DNA of 12,894 bases from CAVBBU01 sp963593765 (lineage in GTDB: Bacteria; Bacillota; Clostridia; Lachnospirales; Lachnospiraceae). Positions 1 through 7,207 of this stretch are shown piece after piece. The translations under genes and the position numbers were made by a program. The notes beneath the pieces were generated by a model. That model was not told the origin of the DNA. It saw only the letters and a list, made by a program, of their open reading frames with translations, and made no database searches. The stretch lies in the NCBI GenBank assembly GCA_963593765.1, contig CAVBBU010000056.1, positions 1 to 12,894 of the forward strand, read 5' to 3'. Position 1 is the stretch's first letter, and each line of letters begins with the position of its first letter.

Positions 1-36
1 GTAAAAATAGGATATGTGCCTTTGCACATATCCTAT
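1..36 (-). terminator. Intrinsic terminator downstream of rho
   Basis: A perfect 13-bp inverted repeat (7-19 with 24-36, 4-nt loop) is followed on the minus strand by TTTTTAC, the classic stem plus U-tract layout. It begins about 55 nt past the rho stop codon and would end the leftward operon. The rest of 37-91 is short 3' untranslated sequence with nothing else visible. Confidence 0.85.
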
Positions 37-91
37 AGTAAATATTCTATGTAAATTCTAAAAGTAAGCTTTTGTTAAATCGAGGTAAAAT

Positions 92-1504
92 TTATCTAAT
101 TCTAGCAATATTCTCCATAAACTCTCTATTATTTCTAGTCCTTGCAAAAAGATCCAGTATAGATTCTACCGCATCATCAGGCCTAGAAACACTAGTTAGC
201 TTCTTGATTATATCAAGGGTTGCTCTCTCCTGCGTACTAAGAAGAAGATCATCTCTTCTAGTTCCACTCTTAAGTATATCTATAGCAGGAAATACTCTCT
301 TTTCAGAAAGCTTTCTATCAAGAACCAGCTCCATATTGCCTGTTCCCTTAAATTCCTCAAATACAACATCATCCATCCTGCTTCCTGTTTCTACAAGTGC
401 AGTTGCAAGTATAGTAAGACTTCCGCCCTCTCTCATGCACCTAGCAGCTCCGAAAAATCTCTTTGGCATATAAAGAGCTGCCGGATCTAGTCCGCCTGAT
501 AAGGTTCTTCCACTTGGTGCAACCGTTAGGTTGTAGGCTCTTGCAAGTCTTGTTATAGAGTCAAGAAGTATCATAACATCCTTACCCTGCTCTACTAATC
601 TTTTTGCTCTTTCTATAACCATTTCAGATACTCTTTTGTGTCTGTCCGGAAGCTCGTCAAAGGTAGAATATATAACCTCAACATTAGCACCTGTGATAGC
701 CTCCTTTATATCTGTAACCTCCTCTGGTCTTTCATCTATAAGAAGGATAATGATATGCATATCCGGTTCTGAGCTGATAACTGCCTTTGCTATCTGCTTA
801 AGCAGTGTAGTCTTACCTGCCTTAGGCTGAGAAACTATCATACCTCTTTGTCCCTTGCCTATAGGAGATATAAGGTCTACTACTCGCATAGCTGTAGTTG
901 TATTCTCACCGCGATCTAGGTGTATTCTCTTATTAGGAAATACTGGTGTAAGATTTTCAAAGCTTGGTCTTTTACCTAGCTTATCTACAGGAATACCATT
1001 TACATCCTTAAGATATAAAAGTGCTGCAAACTTTTCAGTAGCTGCCTTAGTTTTTTTCTGACCTGATATTATATCTCCGGTTCTAAGACCGAATCTTCTT
1101 ATCTGTGACGGAGCAACATATATATCGTCCTCGCCCGGAAGGAAATTGTCAGATCTGATAAAGCCAAAGCCATCACTCATAACCTCAAGTATGCCGCTTA
1201 CCTCCATGCCAGAGTCAAGCTCCTTTGGAATATCAGCTGTGCTAGTTGCCCTACGGATCGCCGGTGCTTCGCTTGCATGGTCAGTCCTCGCAGCTGCCTC
1301 ACCTGCAGACGAATGCTTAGCAGCTGTTTCTCTAACCACTGCCTGCCTTTTTCGCGGCGAGCTCTCCTGCTCCTTTTTCTTTGCATGCTCAGCAAGAACC
1401 TCTACAAGCTCTGCCTTCTTCATGGCACTTGTGCCCTTTAGTCCTTCTGCCTTTGCAAGCTCCTTTAATTGTACTAATGATAATGTCTCTAACCTTTCTC
1501 TCAT
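92..1504 (-). CDS. rho: Transcription termination factor Rho
   Basis: This is the hexameric RNA-dependent ATPase that loads on nascent RNA and dislodges RNA polymerase. It is 470 aa against 419 in E. coli. Residues 1-43 are the Rho N-terminal helical domain. Residues about 44-95 form a hydrophilic, Ala/Lys/Arg/Glu-rich linker that accounts for the extra length. Residues about 100-175 are the cold-shock-like primary RNA-binding domain with GFGF at 112-115 and DDIYV at 126-130. The ATPase domain has Walker A PKAGKTT (227-233), a Walker B ending in LLD315, the Q-loop segment GRTLSGG (332-338) and the R-loop region GTGNMEL (387-393). The ATG has a GGAGAG-type Shine-Dalgarno just upstream. The gene lies 43 bp downstream of a GT-C-like gene with no terminator between them, so read-through from the glycan operon is likely. 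I saw no convincing separate promoter in the gap, but one inside the upstream gene cannot be excluded. Confidence 0.97.
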   Translation of the reverse strand: MRERLETLSLVQLKELAKAEGLKGTSAMKKAELVEVLAEHAKKKEQESSPRKRQAVVRETAAKHSSAGEAAARTDHASEAPAIRRATSTADIPKELDSGMEVSGILEVMSDGFGFIRSDNFLPGEDDIYVAPSQIRRFGLRTGDIISGQKKTKAATEKFAALLYLKDVNGIPVDKLGKRPSFENLTPVFPNKRIHLDRGENTTTAMRVVDLISPIGKGQRGMIVSQPKAGKTTLLKQIAKAVISSEPDMHIIILLIDERPEEVTDIKEAITGANVEVIYSTFDELPDRHKRVSEMVIERAKRLVEQGKDVMILLDSITRLARAYNLTVAPSGRTLSGGLDPAALYMPKRFFGAARCMREGGSLTILATALVETGSRMDDVVFEEFKGTGNMELVLDRKLSEKRVFPAIDILKSGTRRDDLLLSTQERATLDIIKKLTSVSRPDDAVESILDLFARTRNNREFMENIARIR

Positions 1505-1547
1505 AGCCTTTCTCTCCGTTTTTAAACTTTATATCTAATCAAGCTCA

Positions 1548-3353
1548 TTATTTAAATTCCACAACAGCAGCAAGTGGTGTATCACCCCTAAGCTCCATAG
1601 CATTAGGCATTATAAAGTTATAGCTAAAATCAAGCTTATGTATGCTATACGGCTCGTATGTTAAACTTATGCTTTTAACATTAGTCTCCTGCAGCTTATA
1701 TTCTAAGGTATCGGCATCATCAACTGTAAGCCTTAATGCTTCGCTTCCTGTCATATTACCCGGATACATTATGTCAAAGCTTATATTCCCGTCCTTATCT
1801 GCCGCAACATAAAGCTCTGCTTCCTTGTCCATCCATCCGTCGCTATAGTAGCCATATATAGTCTCGCATCGCATAGTCTTAATTGCACGAGTTATGTCTA
1901 TATATGTATCTGTGCTTGGATCCTCCTGCAGAACTAGCATATTATCATCGACTTGTCCTATTTCTCTTGCTGATTCTACTAATATAACCTCTGTTCCAGA
2001 GCCTGTTCTGGTTTTGTCGAAGGTCTTAAAAAAGGTCTCCTTAGTAAAATCGCTCATATTATAGCTGTTTCCTATAATATAAATCTTTTTGCCCCATATG
2101 CCGTCGCCGTATTTGTTATATGTTATGTCTGCTAGGGAATTGTATCTCTTTTGATTTTGATATAGATATATATTATCTTGATAATTCCTATAATAAAGAT
2201 CTGTTGCTAAACCTAGTATAGCATATAAAACAAAAAATGCAAAACTTATTTTTAAAATCATTCCATCTTTTTTTAAAATAATTCCATACATAAAGGAAGC
2301 TAAAAGAAGAAGCAGTACATATGATATATATACCCATCTCATTTCTACTCTTATGGTAACTGCAGCCGCTACTACGCAGCCTATTATAAAGCCAATAAAA
2401 AGCACAGTCTTAGTAATGTTCTCAATGCTCTTATCCTTGATTATGCTTACAGCTCCCATAAAAATAAGTCCAATAATAAGTAAAGCTTCTATTATTATAG
2501 GTAGCTTTATATATGCAGCTGTATTTGCCCAGCTAATGCCGCTTAGATACTCATCGGGAGCATTGACACCTAGTAAATATGCCGCCTGCGTTATAATATT
2601 TTTAATAACTCCGGTAACTGTAATGGTTTCTGCAACATAGGTTCCGCCGGTTCCTGCCGGAAGCACGCTTCCTATCATAAAAAATCTTATAAGCTGAACT
2701 ATGGCAAAAACTACCACTGGAGCTATCCAAAGACGTATATCCTTTGACCTTTTTACTATAAGTACATAGAAAAACATAGGAAGAAGAACCATATATCTCT
2801 CGTGCGTAAAACAAACTAAAAAGTAGGTTATAAGTGCCCCTATATAATATAGTATGCTTGAATCAGTAGCTTCTATATACTTATAAAGCATATAGCATAT
2901 AACGAGTGCAAAAAGAAGTGCAAAGCCCTCCAGCGGTCCAAGCAGCTGACTTACCTGATAATAAGAAAATCTAGATGACAGATATAATATTCCTACAAAA
3001 AAGCCTATCCATCTTGAGCTTGATAATTTTTTGGCAAATGCATATATAAAGGCAGCTATGCATCCTGACATAAGTATATTAATCGGCACTATCCAGTCTA
3101 TGTGATTTTTAATAAACCCAAGCTCCAGCCATGTCAAAAACCAATATACAAATCTGCATCTAGTAGAGCCTATAGGAAATACAAACTCTCTAAAGGATTG
3201 CTCTCCAAAGCATGACCACATATATAGGTCATCCATATAAAGCCCTGTAAGCCTTGTTCCTCTATATACTAAAAATGCAAATGAAAATAATGCTAAAAGT
3301 ATAAGTAGGTTTAATCCTCTATTATATTTTTTTAAAAGTATATCCTCTCTCAT
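1548..3353 (-). CDS. Polytopic membrane protein, probable GT-C-fold glycosyltransferase
   Basis: A 601-aa integral membrane protein with roughly 11-13 hydrophobic segments between residues 14 and 386, then a soluble tail of about 200 residues rich in beta-type sequence. Just after the first membrane segment is an acidic pair (YMDDLYMW, D41-D42). Acidic residues in the first extracytoplasmic loop are the usual catalytic signature of lipid-phosphosugar-using GT-C transferases. Other polar groups embedded among membrane segments are HERY (184-187) and EMRW (337-340), possible substrate contacts. The start is set by AGGAG eight bases before ATG. It follows the 727-aa gene by 10 bp and precedes rho by 43 bp. 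GT-C assignment is inferred from topology and the DD motif; no family was confirmed. A flippase or polymerase role is less likely but possible. Confidence 0.65.
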   Translation of the reverse strand: MREDILLKKYNRGLNLLILLALFSFAFLVYRGTRLTGLYMDDLYMWSCFGEQSFREFVFPIGSTRCRFVYWFLTWLELGFIKNHIDWIVPINILMSGCIAAFIYAFAKKLSSSRWIGFFVGILYLSSRFSYYQVSQLLGPLEGFALLFALVICYMLYKYIEATDSSILYYIGALITYFLVCFTHERYMVLLPMFFYVLIVKRSKDIRLWIAPVVVFAIVQLIRFFMIGSVLPAGTGGTYVAETITVTGVIKNIITQAAYLLGVNAPDEYLSGISWANTAAYIKLPIIIEALLIIGLIFMGAVSIIKDKSIENITKTVLFIGFIIGCVVAAAVTIRVEMRWVYISYVLLLLLASFMYGIILKKDGMILKISFAFFVLYAILGLATDLYYRNYQDNIYLYQNQKRYNSLADITYNKYGDGIWGKKIYIIGNSYNMSDFTKETFFKTFDKTRTGSGTEVILVESAREIGQVDDNMLVLQEDPSTDTYIDITRAIKTMRCETIYGYYSDGWMDKEAELYVAADKDGNISFDIMYPGNMTGSEALRLTVDDADTLEYKLQETNVKSISLTYEPYSIHKLDFSYNFIMPNAMELRGDTPLAAVVEFK

Positions 3354-3363
3354 AATCTAACTC

Positions 3364-5547
3364 CTAAGGAAGTGTCGGCATACGCTTGTAGCTGTAAAGA
3401 CTGGCACTCTTATCTGTAATTACCTCTGTTAGGCTCCCATCCTCTAGCATATATCTAACTATATCTCCTGCCCTTGTATGTCCTTCTAAAAAGCTATCCT
3501 CTGCTAATATATAATCTATCCTAGCATAATCTAAATAGTCCTTAAAATTTTCTAGTGTCTTTGCCAGAACTACATTGCCGCAGCTGCCCTCTACATCCGT
3601 ATAGCTTTGCATAACACAATTTGAAATAAAGCAGCTCGGCTGCTCTGCCATAGCATGAACCCTTATGCTTTTATCCATATCCAAAAAGCCATATATCTCT
3701 GCCATGCCATTAGCCGTTGCATTATCTGCCACATCTGATCTGTGGTCATAAAAGCCCATATGATTAAGCTTTATATTAGTAAGTCCGCTTGCTCCTGCCC
3801 AGTTTGTACATGTGCATATAATGCAGCCATAAAGAACTGCCGGATATATGTAGCTTATGCCTTTTATACTTATGCAAAATACTATAATAACAATCGTATA
3901 TAATAAAATATAATAATTACCATCTACCTGATTAAGCATATTAAGTGTAAACAAGCATAAGGCAAGCTGAATTACAAATACCAGATTTAAATACAGCTCT
4001 TCATGTCGGCACTGCTTTTTTCTTTTTATCTTAATTATATTAGAAAGCATTATACCAATAAGTGCTATAAGAATTATTATTCCTGCCCATGCTATATATA
4101 CATGCGACATATCACTTCCTACAGGTGCTACAAAAAGTCCTGCAAGCCTTTCTATATATCTTGCCTTGCTATACTCGGCGGAAGCTATATTTGCTCCCGA
4201 TGCAAAAGGATAATTAAGCTTAAAGCCAAGCCTTGTAAAATATCCTGTATATGCAGAGGTTATAGGAAGTCCTGTAATTATAAATGTTCTTGCTGTAACT
4301 GCAATTAGTGACAAAAATGGAATTACTATATATGAAAATGCTGCCGTAGAATTTATATTATCCTTACAAGAATTATTTTTCTTTGTAACCAGAGCATAAA
4401 TAATCGAAGCTAAAATTATACCTCCTGTAAATATTACAGAAGTAGGCTTATACATAAAGCTTGCTAGGCAAGCTCCTATAAATGCATATAGATAATGCCT
4501 CCCTTTTTCTTTTATATAATAATAAAAGCTAGCTACCGCCACAAGCTGCACAAAAAGAGTTATTATATCTGTCTTAGCCGATATAGACATATTCATAATG
4601 GCAGGAACAGCAGATATAACTAATGCAGCAGTAAGTCCACGTGCTTTGCCTCTTATATCCTTAACTATATCATATATAAGGAAAAGCACTCCTACTGCCA
4701 TCCATAATGAAAATGCTAATACATATCCAAAGCTTATATTACTATTTAATGGAAGTACCAGTATCTCAAGCCCCTTAGGATATACATATACATCATTAAC
4801 AAATCCAAGATTATCATATATGCTTCCTGTATTAATTAATATGCTTTGGCTTCGCAGTCCATAGTGAAGTGAGTCGTAATCAAGTGCTATATTAATTCTG
4901 CCAGCCTGCATAAGAACCATAACAGCTATAATGGCAATGATAATGCTATATATTTTTTTATTTTTTTCTTTTTCCGCTTCACGAGTTTCATATATATATG
5001 TTGGAAGCTTTCCTGCATACATAAGAAGTATATAAAACAGTCCTATAGCTATTCCAAGCGTTACGCTTAATAGCCTAATATTACTAATAGCTGCAAGATG
5101 TGCTAATGATAAAAGGCAAATAAGAAGTATAAGGCAGCATGAGCCAATCAAAAAATCATATGCAAGTCTAAGTACTTCGCTTGACTGTCTATAGCTAGAG
5201 CTTTTTCTTACCGGAACTAATACAAGCTCTCCAAGCACTGTAAGCACAAGCACATAAAGTCCGCTTACAATCACAGGAAGCATAATCCTATGCATCCAAA
5301 GATAAATAAAAGCAACAAAAAGCAGGCTTATATATCTTATATTATCCTGCTTAATTAGTATTAATATTCCGGCTATCCAAAAAAATAGTAGTAGCAGCTC
5401 TACTACCATCTCCATGTTAGATGATGACCTAAGCTGCTCTGATATATAGCTGTGCGTATATAATATATATGCACTAGCAAGGCTAATAGCACAAACTAAA
5501 ATAGTAAGTATTATGCTTATTAGTTGATTTTTTTTATTTATAGGCAT
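3364..5547 (-). CDS. Large polytopic membrane protein, probable GT-C-fold glycosyltransferase (GT39/ArnT-like)
   Basis: A 727-aa protein with about 13-15 predicted membrane segments from residue 9 to about 585, then an extracytoplasmic C-terminal domain of about 130 residues. The motif DYDSLHY (223-229) begins a large loop after a membrane segment and resembles the Asp-containing first-loop motif of GT-C enzymes. YPKGLEIL (256-263), AKTDI (324-328) and YKPTS (366-370) are further polar motifs of the kind seen in that superfamily. Such enzymes move a sugar from a polyprenyl-phosphate donor to a surface acceptor. The ATG overlaps the end of the upstream GT2 gene by 14 bp, and GGAG lies eight bases before it, so translational coupling is likely. 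The next gene follows 10 bp downstream. Sequence is AT-rich with very frequent ATA codons. Exact substrate is unknown. Confidence 0.68.
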   Translation of the reverse strand: MPINKKNQLISIILTILVCAISLASAYILYTHSYISEQLRSSSNMEMVVELLLLFFWIAGILILIKQDNIRYISLLFVAFIYLWMHRIMLPVIVSGLYVLVLTVLGELVLVPVRKSSSYRQSSEVLRLAYDFLIGSCCLILLICLLSLAHLAAISNIRLLSVTLGIAIGLFYILLMYAGKLPTYIYETREAEKEKNKKIYSIIIAIIAVMVLMQAGRINIALDYDSLHYGLRSQSILINTGSIYDNLGFVNDVYVYPKGLEILVLPLNSNISFGYVLAFSLWMAVGVLFLIYDIVKDIRGKARGLTAALVISAVPAIMNMSISAKTDIITLFVQLVAVASFYYYIKEKGRHYLYAFIGACLASFMYKPTSVIFTGGIILASIIYALVTKKNNSCKDNINSTAAFSYIVIPFLSLIAVTARTFIITGLPITSAYTGYFTRLGFKLNYPFASGANIASAEYSKARYIERLAGLFVAPVGSDMSHVYIAWAGIIILIALIGIMLSNIIKIKRKKQCRHEELYLNLVFVIQLALCLFTLNMLNQVDGNYYILLYTIVIIVFCISIKGISYIYPAVLYGCIICTCTNWAGASGLTNIKLNHMGFYDHRSDVADNATANGMAEIYGFLDMDKSIRVHAMAEQPSCFISNCVMQSYTDVEGSCGNVVLAKTLENFKDYLDYARIDYILAEDSFLEGHTRAGDIVRYMLEDGSLTEVITDKSASLYSYKRMPTLP

Positions 5548-6310
5548 TATATGAGCTCCTATATATTTTAGCTATTATATCTGAAAAAGGCTTTGGAAGC
5601 ACTCTGTGAAACATCATAAGCTCTTCGCTCTCTCTGGTATTATCCTTGATGCACTCTGCTGTAGCTGCCCCCTGATGTACTCTATAAAGCATATGCGGCA
5701 TACTGTCATAAACAAATCTGCCTTCCCTTCCTGCCATATTAAGAAGCATATCCCAGTCAAGGACAAATTTATATTCTTCATTAAATATATGGTCTCCGCA
5801 AAGCTCTTTATTATAAGTACATGAAGGACATATGATTGGATTTCCAAAGCTAAGAGAAAGTCTTTTTACAAAGCTTAAGTGGTTAATGCTATTAATGTGA
5901 AGAGTCATTCTAAGTATGTGCTTAATCACATCCACTAGTCCGTGAGTTGCTAGACTCTTTTCCTTAACTGTCAGAGAGCTGCAGGTATATATACTCATAT
6001 CCTTGTATTTATTTGCTGCTCTCATAACATTTTCAAGGTAATCTTTCCCATATATATCATCCTGATGTGCGAGCGTAACATATTTTGTAGTAACTAGATC
6101 ATATGCAAAGTTCCAATCGCTGCCTATCCCACCGCCATCATGTGCAAATACAGGTAGGCTATATTTTGCTGCCAATCTATATATATAATCGCTTGGTGTA
6201 GATGTATATATAGCTATATTACTTTTAATGCTCTGACCTAGTACAGATCTTATGCAGCTTTCCAGATATGGCGAATCCTTATAAGCACAAATCGCCCATG
6301 TATGATCCAT
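5534..6310 (-). CDS. Family 2 glycosyltransferase (GT-A fold)
   Basis: A 258-aa soluble inverting glycosyltransferase that would transfer an activated sugar to a lipid carrier or glycan acceptor on the cytoplasmic face. The N-terminus (ICAYKDSPYLESCIRSVLGQ, 7-26) is the typical GT2 nucleotide-binding start. HQDDIY (82-87) supplies the DxD-like metal/nucleotide site (D84, D85). LDWDMLL (184-190) is in the position of the catalytic acidic motif, and YRVHQGAAT (209-217) matches the conserved Arg/His segment near the end of GT2 domains. No membrane segments are evident. It starts 11 bp after the isomerase gene with GGAGG close to the ATG, and its end overlaps the following GT-C-like gene by 14 bp. 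Donor and acceptor are not predictable from the sequence alone. Confidence 0.87.
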   Translation of the reverse strand: MDHTWAICAYKDSPYLESCIRSVLGQSIKSNIAIYTSTPSDYIYRLAAKYSLPVFAHDGGGIGSDWNFAYDLVTTKYVTLAHQDDIYGKDYLENVMRAANKYKDMSIYTCSSLTVKEKSLATHGLVDVIKHILRMTLHINSINHLSFVKRLSLSFGNPIICPSCTYNKELCGDHIFNEEYKFVLDWDMLLNMAGREGRFVYDSMPHMLYRVHQGAATAECIKDNTRESEELMMFHRVLPKPFSDIIAKIYRSSYNAYK

Positions 6311-6321
6311 ACAGCCTCCAA

Positions 6322-6948
6322 TTAAAAGAAATGCTCTTCAAGCTGCAAGCAAAGTGCGTGATATATAGGAAGATGCATCTCCTGTATCTTATAGGTTTCA
6401 TTTTCCCTTACAACTATACCTACATCTGCGGCTCTTGATAGCTTTCCGCCATCTCTTCCTGTAAGTGCAATAACCTTCATACCTATAGCCTTTGCTGTAA
6501 CAAGTGCATACATAAGATTTTCTGAATTACCAGATGTAGATATGGCTATAAATACATCTCCCTCTCGTCCATATCCATATACCTGCTGTGCATAAACAAG
6601 TGCAGGATCTACATCATTGCTAAAGGCAGTGCTAAGTGCGGTATGTCCTGTAATAGCTATGGCAGGAATAGCACCCTGAAGACTAGCCTCAAGCTTTCTT
6701 CCTCTTACAGTGTCTATGGTTCTAAGCTTGTTTGCAAACTCATCAGAAACAGGTCTTTTTTTAATAAAGCCCTTCATAAGCTCGCCAACTATATGCTCTG
6801 AATCTGCTGCACTTCCGCCATTGCCGCCGACAAGTATCTTGCCACCATTTTCTATACTTTTTTCAAGCAGTTCATATGCTTCCTGAATCTGAAATCTTAT
6901 CGGTGTGAGTAATACATATCTGTCTATCAATTCCTTTATATGATCCAT
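6322..6948 (-). CDS. gmhA: SIS-domain sugar isomerase, GmhA-type sedoheptulose-7-phosphate isomerase
   Basis: GmhA converts sedoheptulose 7-phosphate to a D-glycero-heptose 7-phosphate, the first step to nucleotide-activated heptose. The 208-aa protein shows GGNGGSAADSEH (41-52) and the SIS phosphate-binding loop STSGNS (137-142). The metal ligands known from GmhA structures have matching spacing here: H52-x3-E56 and Q189-x7-H197. Conservation of all four favours a real GmhA-like isomerase over a generic SIS regulator. It is a little longer than E. coli GmhA (192 aa), mainly through residues about 60-115. I start at 6948 because AAGGAGA lies six bases upstream. A longer frame to 7014 runs into repeat DNA and is unlikely to be used. 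It is first gene of the leftward glycan operon. No other heptose gene is in the window, so the heptose product is inferred. Confidence 0.82.
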   Translation of the reverse strand: MDHIKELIDRYVLLTPIRFQIQEAYELLEKSIENGGKILVGGNGGSAADSEHIVGELMKGFIKKRPVSDEFANKLRTIDTVRGRKLEASLQGAIPAIAITGHTALSTAFSNDVDPALVYAQQVYGYGREGDVFIAISTSGNSENLMYALVTAKAIGMKVIALTGRDGGKLSRAADVGIVVRENETYKIQEMHLPIYHALCLQLEEHFF

Positions 6949-6954
6949 AGCTTT

Positions 6955-6961
6955 TCTCCTT
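6955..6961 (-). promoter_or_regulatory. Shine-Dalgarno that fixes the gmhA start
   Basis: AAGGAGA on the minus strand ends six bases before the ATG at 6948. It separates the true coding start from the upstream in-frame extension, which is translated repeat sequence (6966-7014). Confidence 0.75.
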
Positions 6962-6965
6962 GTTG

Positions 6966-7044
6966 TAAATAAGAATCCTGCTTCGCAGGATTCTCCGCCT
7001 GCGGCGGGTCGCAAAACTTCATAGGGCGCACCTTCCTATGAAGT
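6966..7044. repeat. Composite palindromic repeat, copy 1 (modules B + A)
   Basis: This 79-bp block has two parts. Module B (6966-7015, 50 bp) holds GAATCCTGC/GCAGGATTC with a 3-nt loop and CCGCC/GGCGG with a 3-nt loop. Module A (7016-7044, 29 bp) is ACTTCATAGG, a 9-nt spacer, then CCTATGAAGT. The block recurs inverted at 8654-8782, with module B matching at 49 of 50 positions, and module A alone recurs at 12232-12260. On the minus strand module A is followed by TTTTGCG, which is weakly terminator-like. It lies wholly between the predicted gmhA promoter and its ribosome binding site, so it would be transcribed as the operon leader. Confidence 0.85.
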
Positions 7045-7067
7045 AAAAATATTGCTTTAACCTGCTT

Positions 7068-7097
7068 ATTATATCATATTTTTGGTGATAATGACTA
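7068..7097 (-). promoter_or_regulatory. Predicted sigma-A promoter of the gmhA-to-rho operon
   Basis: On the minus strand TAGTCA (7092-7097) is followed after 18 bp by an extended -10, TGATATAAT, with TATAAT at 7068-7073. A start near 7061 would give a leader of about 112 nt made largely of the repeat hairpins. The -35 box matches consensus at only four of six positions. Confidence 0.5.
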
Positions 7098-7153
7098 ATT
7101 TATAATTACAGTGCCTATAATTATATCCTTAACTTATTGTTATATGCTACAAT
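7091..7153 (+). promoter_or_regulatory. Candidate promoter region of the purine permease
   Basis: Two possible sites exist on the plus strand. One is ATGACT (7091-7096) with TATAAT at 7116-7121, spaced 19 bp. The other is an extended -10, TGCTACAAT (7145-7153), without a clear -35. The first shares its -35 bases with the divergent minus-strand promoter. I could not decide between them. No purine-riboswitch core is visible in 7120-7200. Confidence 0.3.
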
Positions 7154-7192
7154 ACGCCTGTTGCTTTAAACTTTTGGGATTGTTATAAAATT

Positions 7193-7200
7193 AAGGAGGG
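7193..7200 (+). promoter_or_regulatory. Shine-Dalgarno deciding the permease start
   Basis: AAGGAGGG is a near-perfect anti-16S match. The ATG at 7202 is only two bases away, whereas the ATG at 7208 has eight bases of spacing from GGAGG, so 7208 is the better start. Confidence 0.75.
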
Positions 7201-7207
7201 TATGAGA

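Noticed and set aside
92..473. Plus-strand open frames opposite rho and the membrane-protein genes
   Set aside because: They lie antisense to well-supported genes, lack ribosome binding sites, and give no recognisable protein features beyond mirrored hydrophobic composition.
6949..7014. Longer N-terminus for the GmhA-type isomerase starting at 7014
   Set aside because: The extra 22 residues are translated repeat module B, and a good Shine-Dalgarno (6955-6961) precedes the ATG at 6948, where family similarity begins.
7100..7200. Purine or PreQ1 riboswitch upstream of the permease
   Set aside because: Purine permeases are often riboswitch-controlled, but I see no purine-aptamer core (conserved loop and junction bases) and no convincing PreQ1 pseudoknot; the region is only AT-rich leader.
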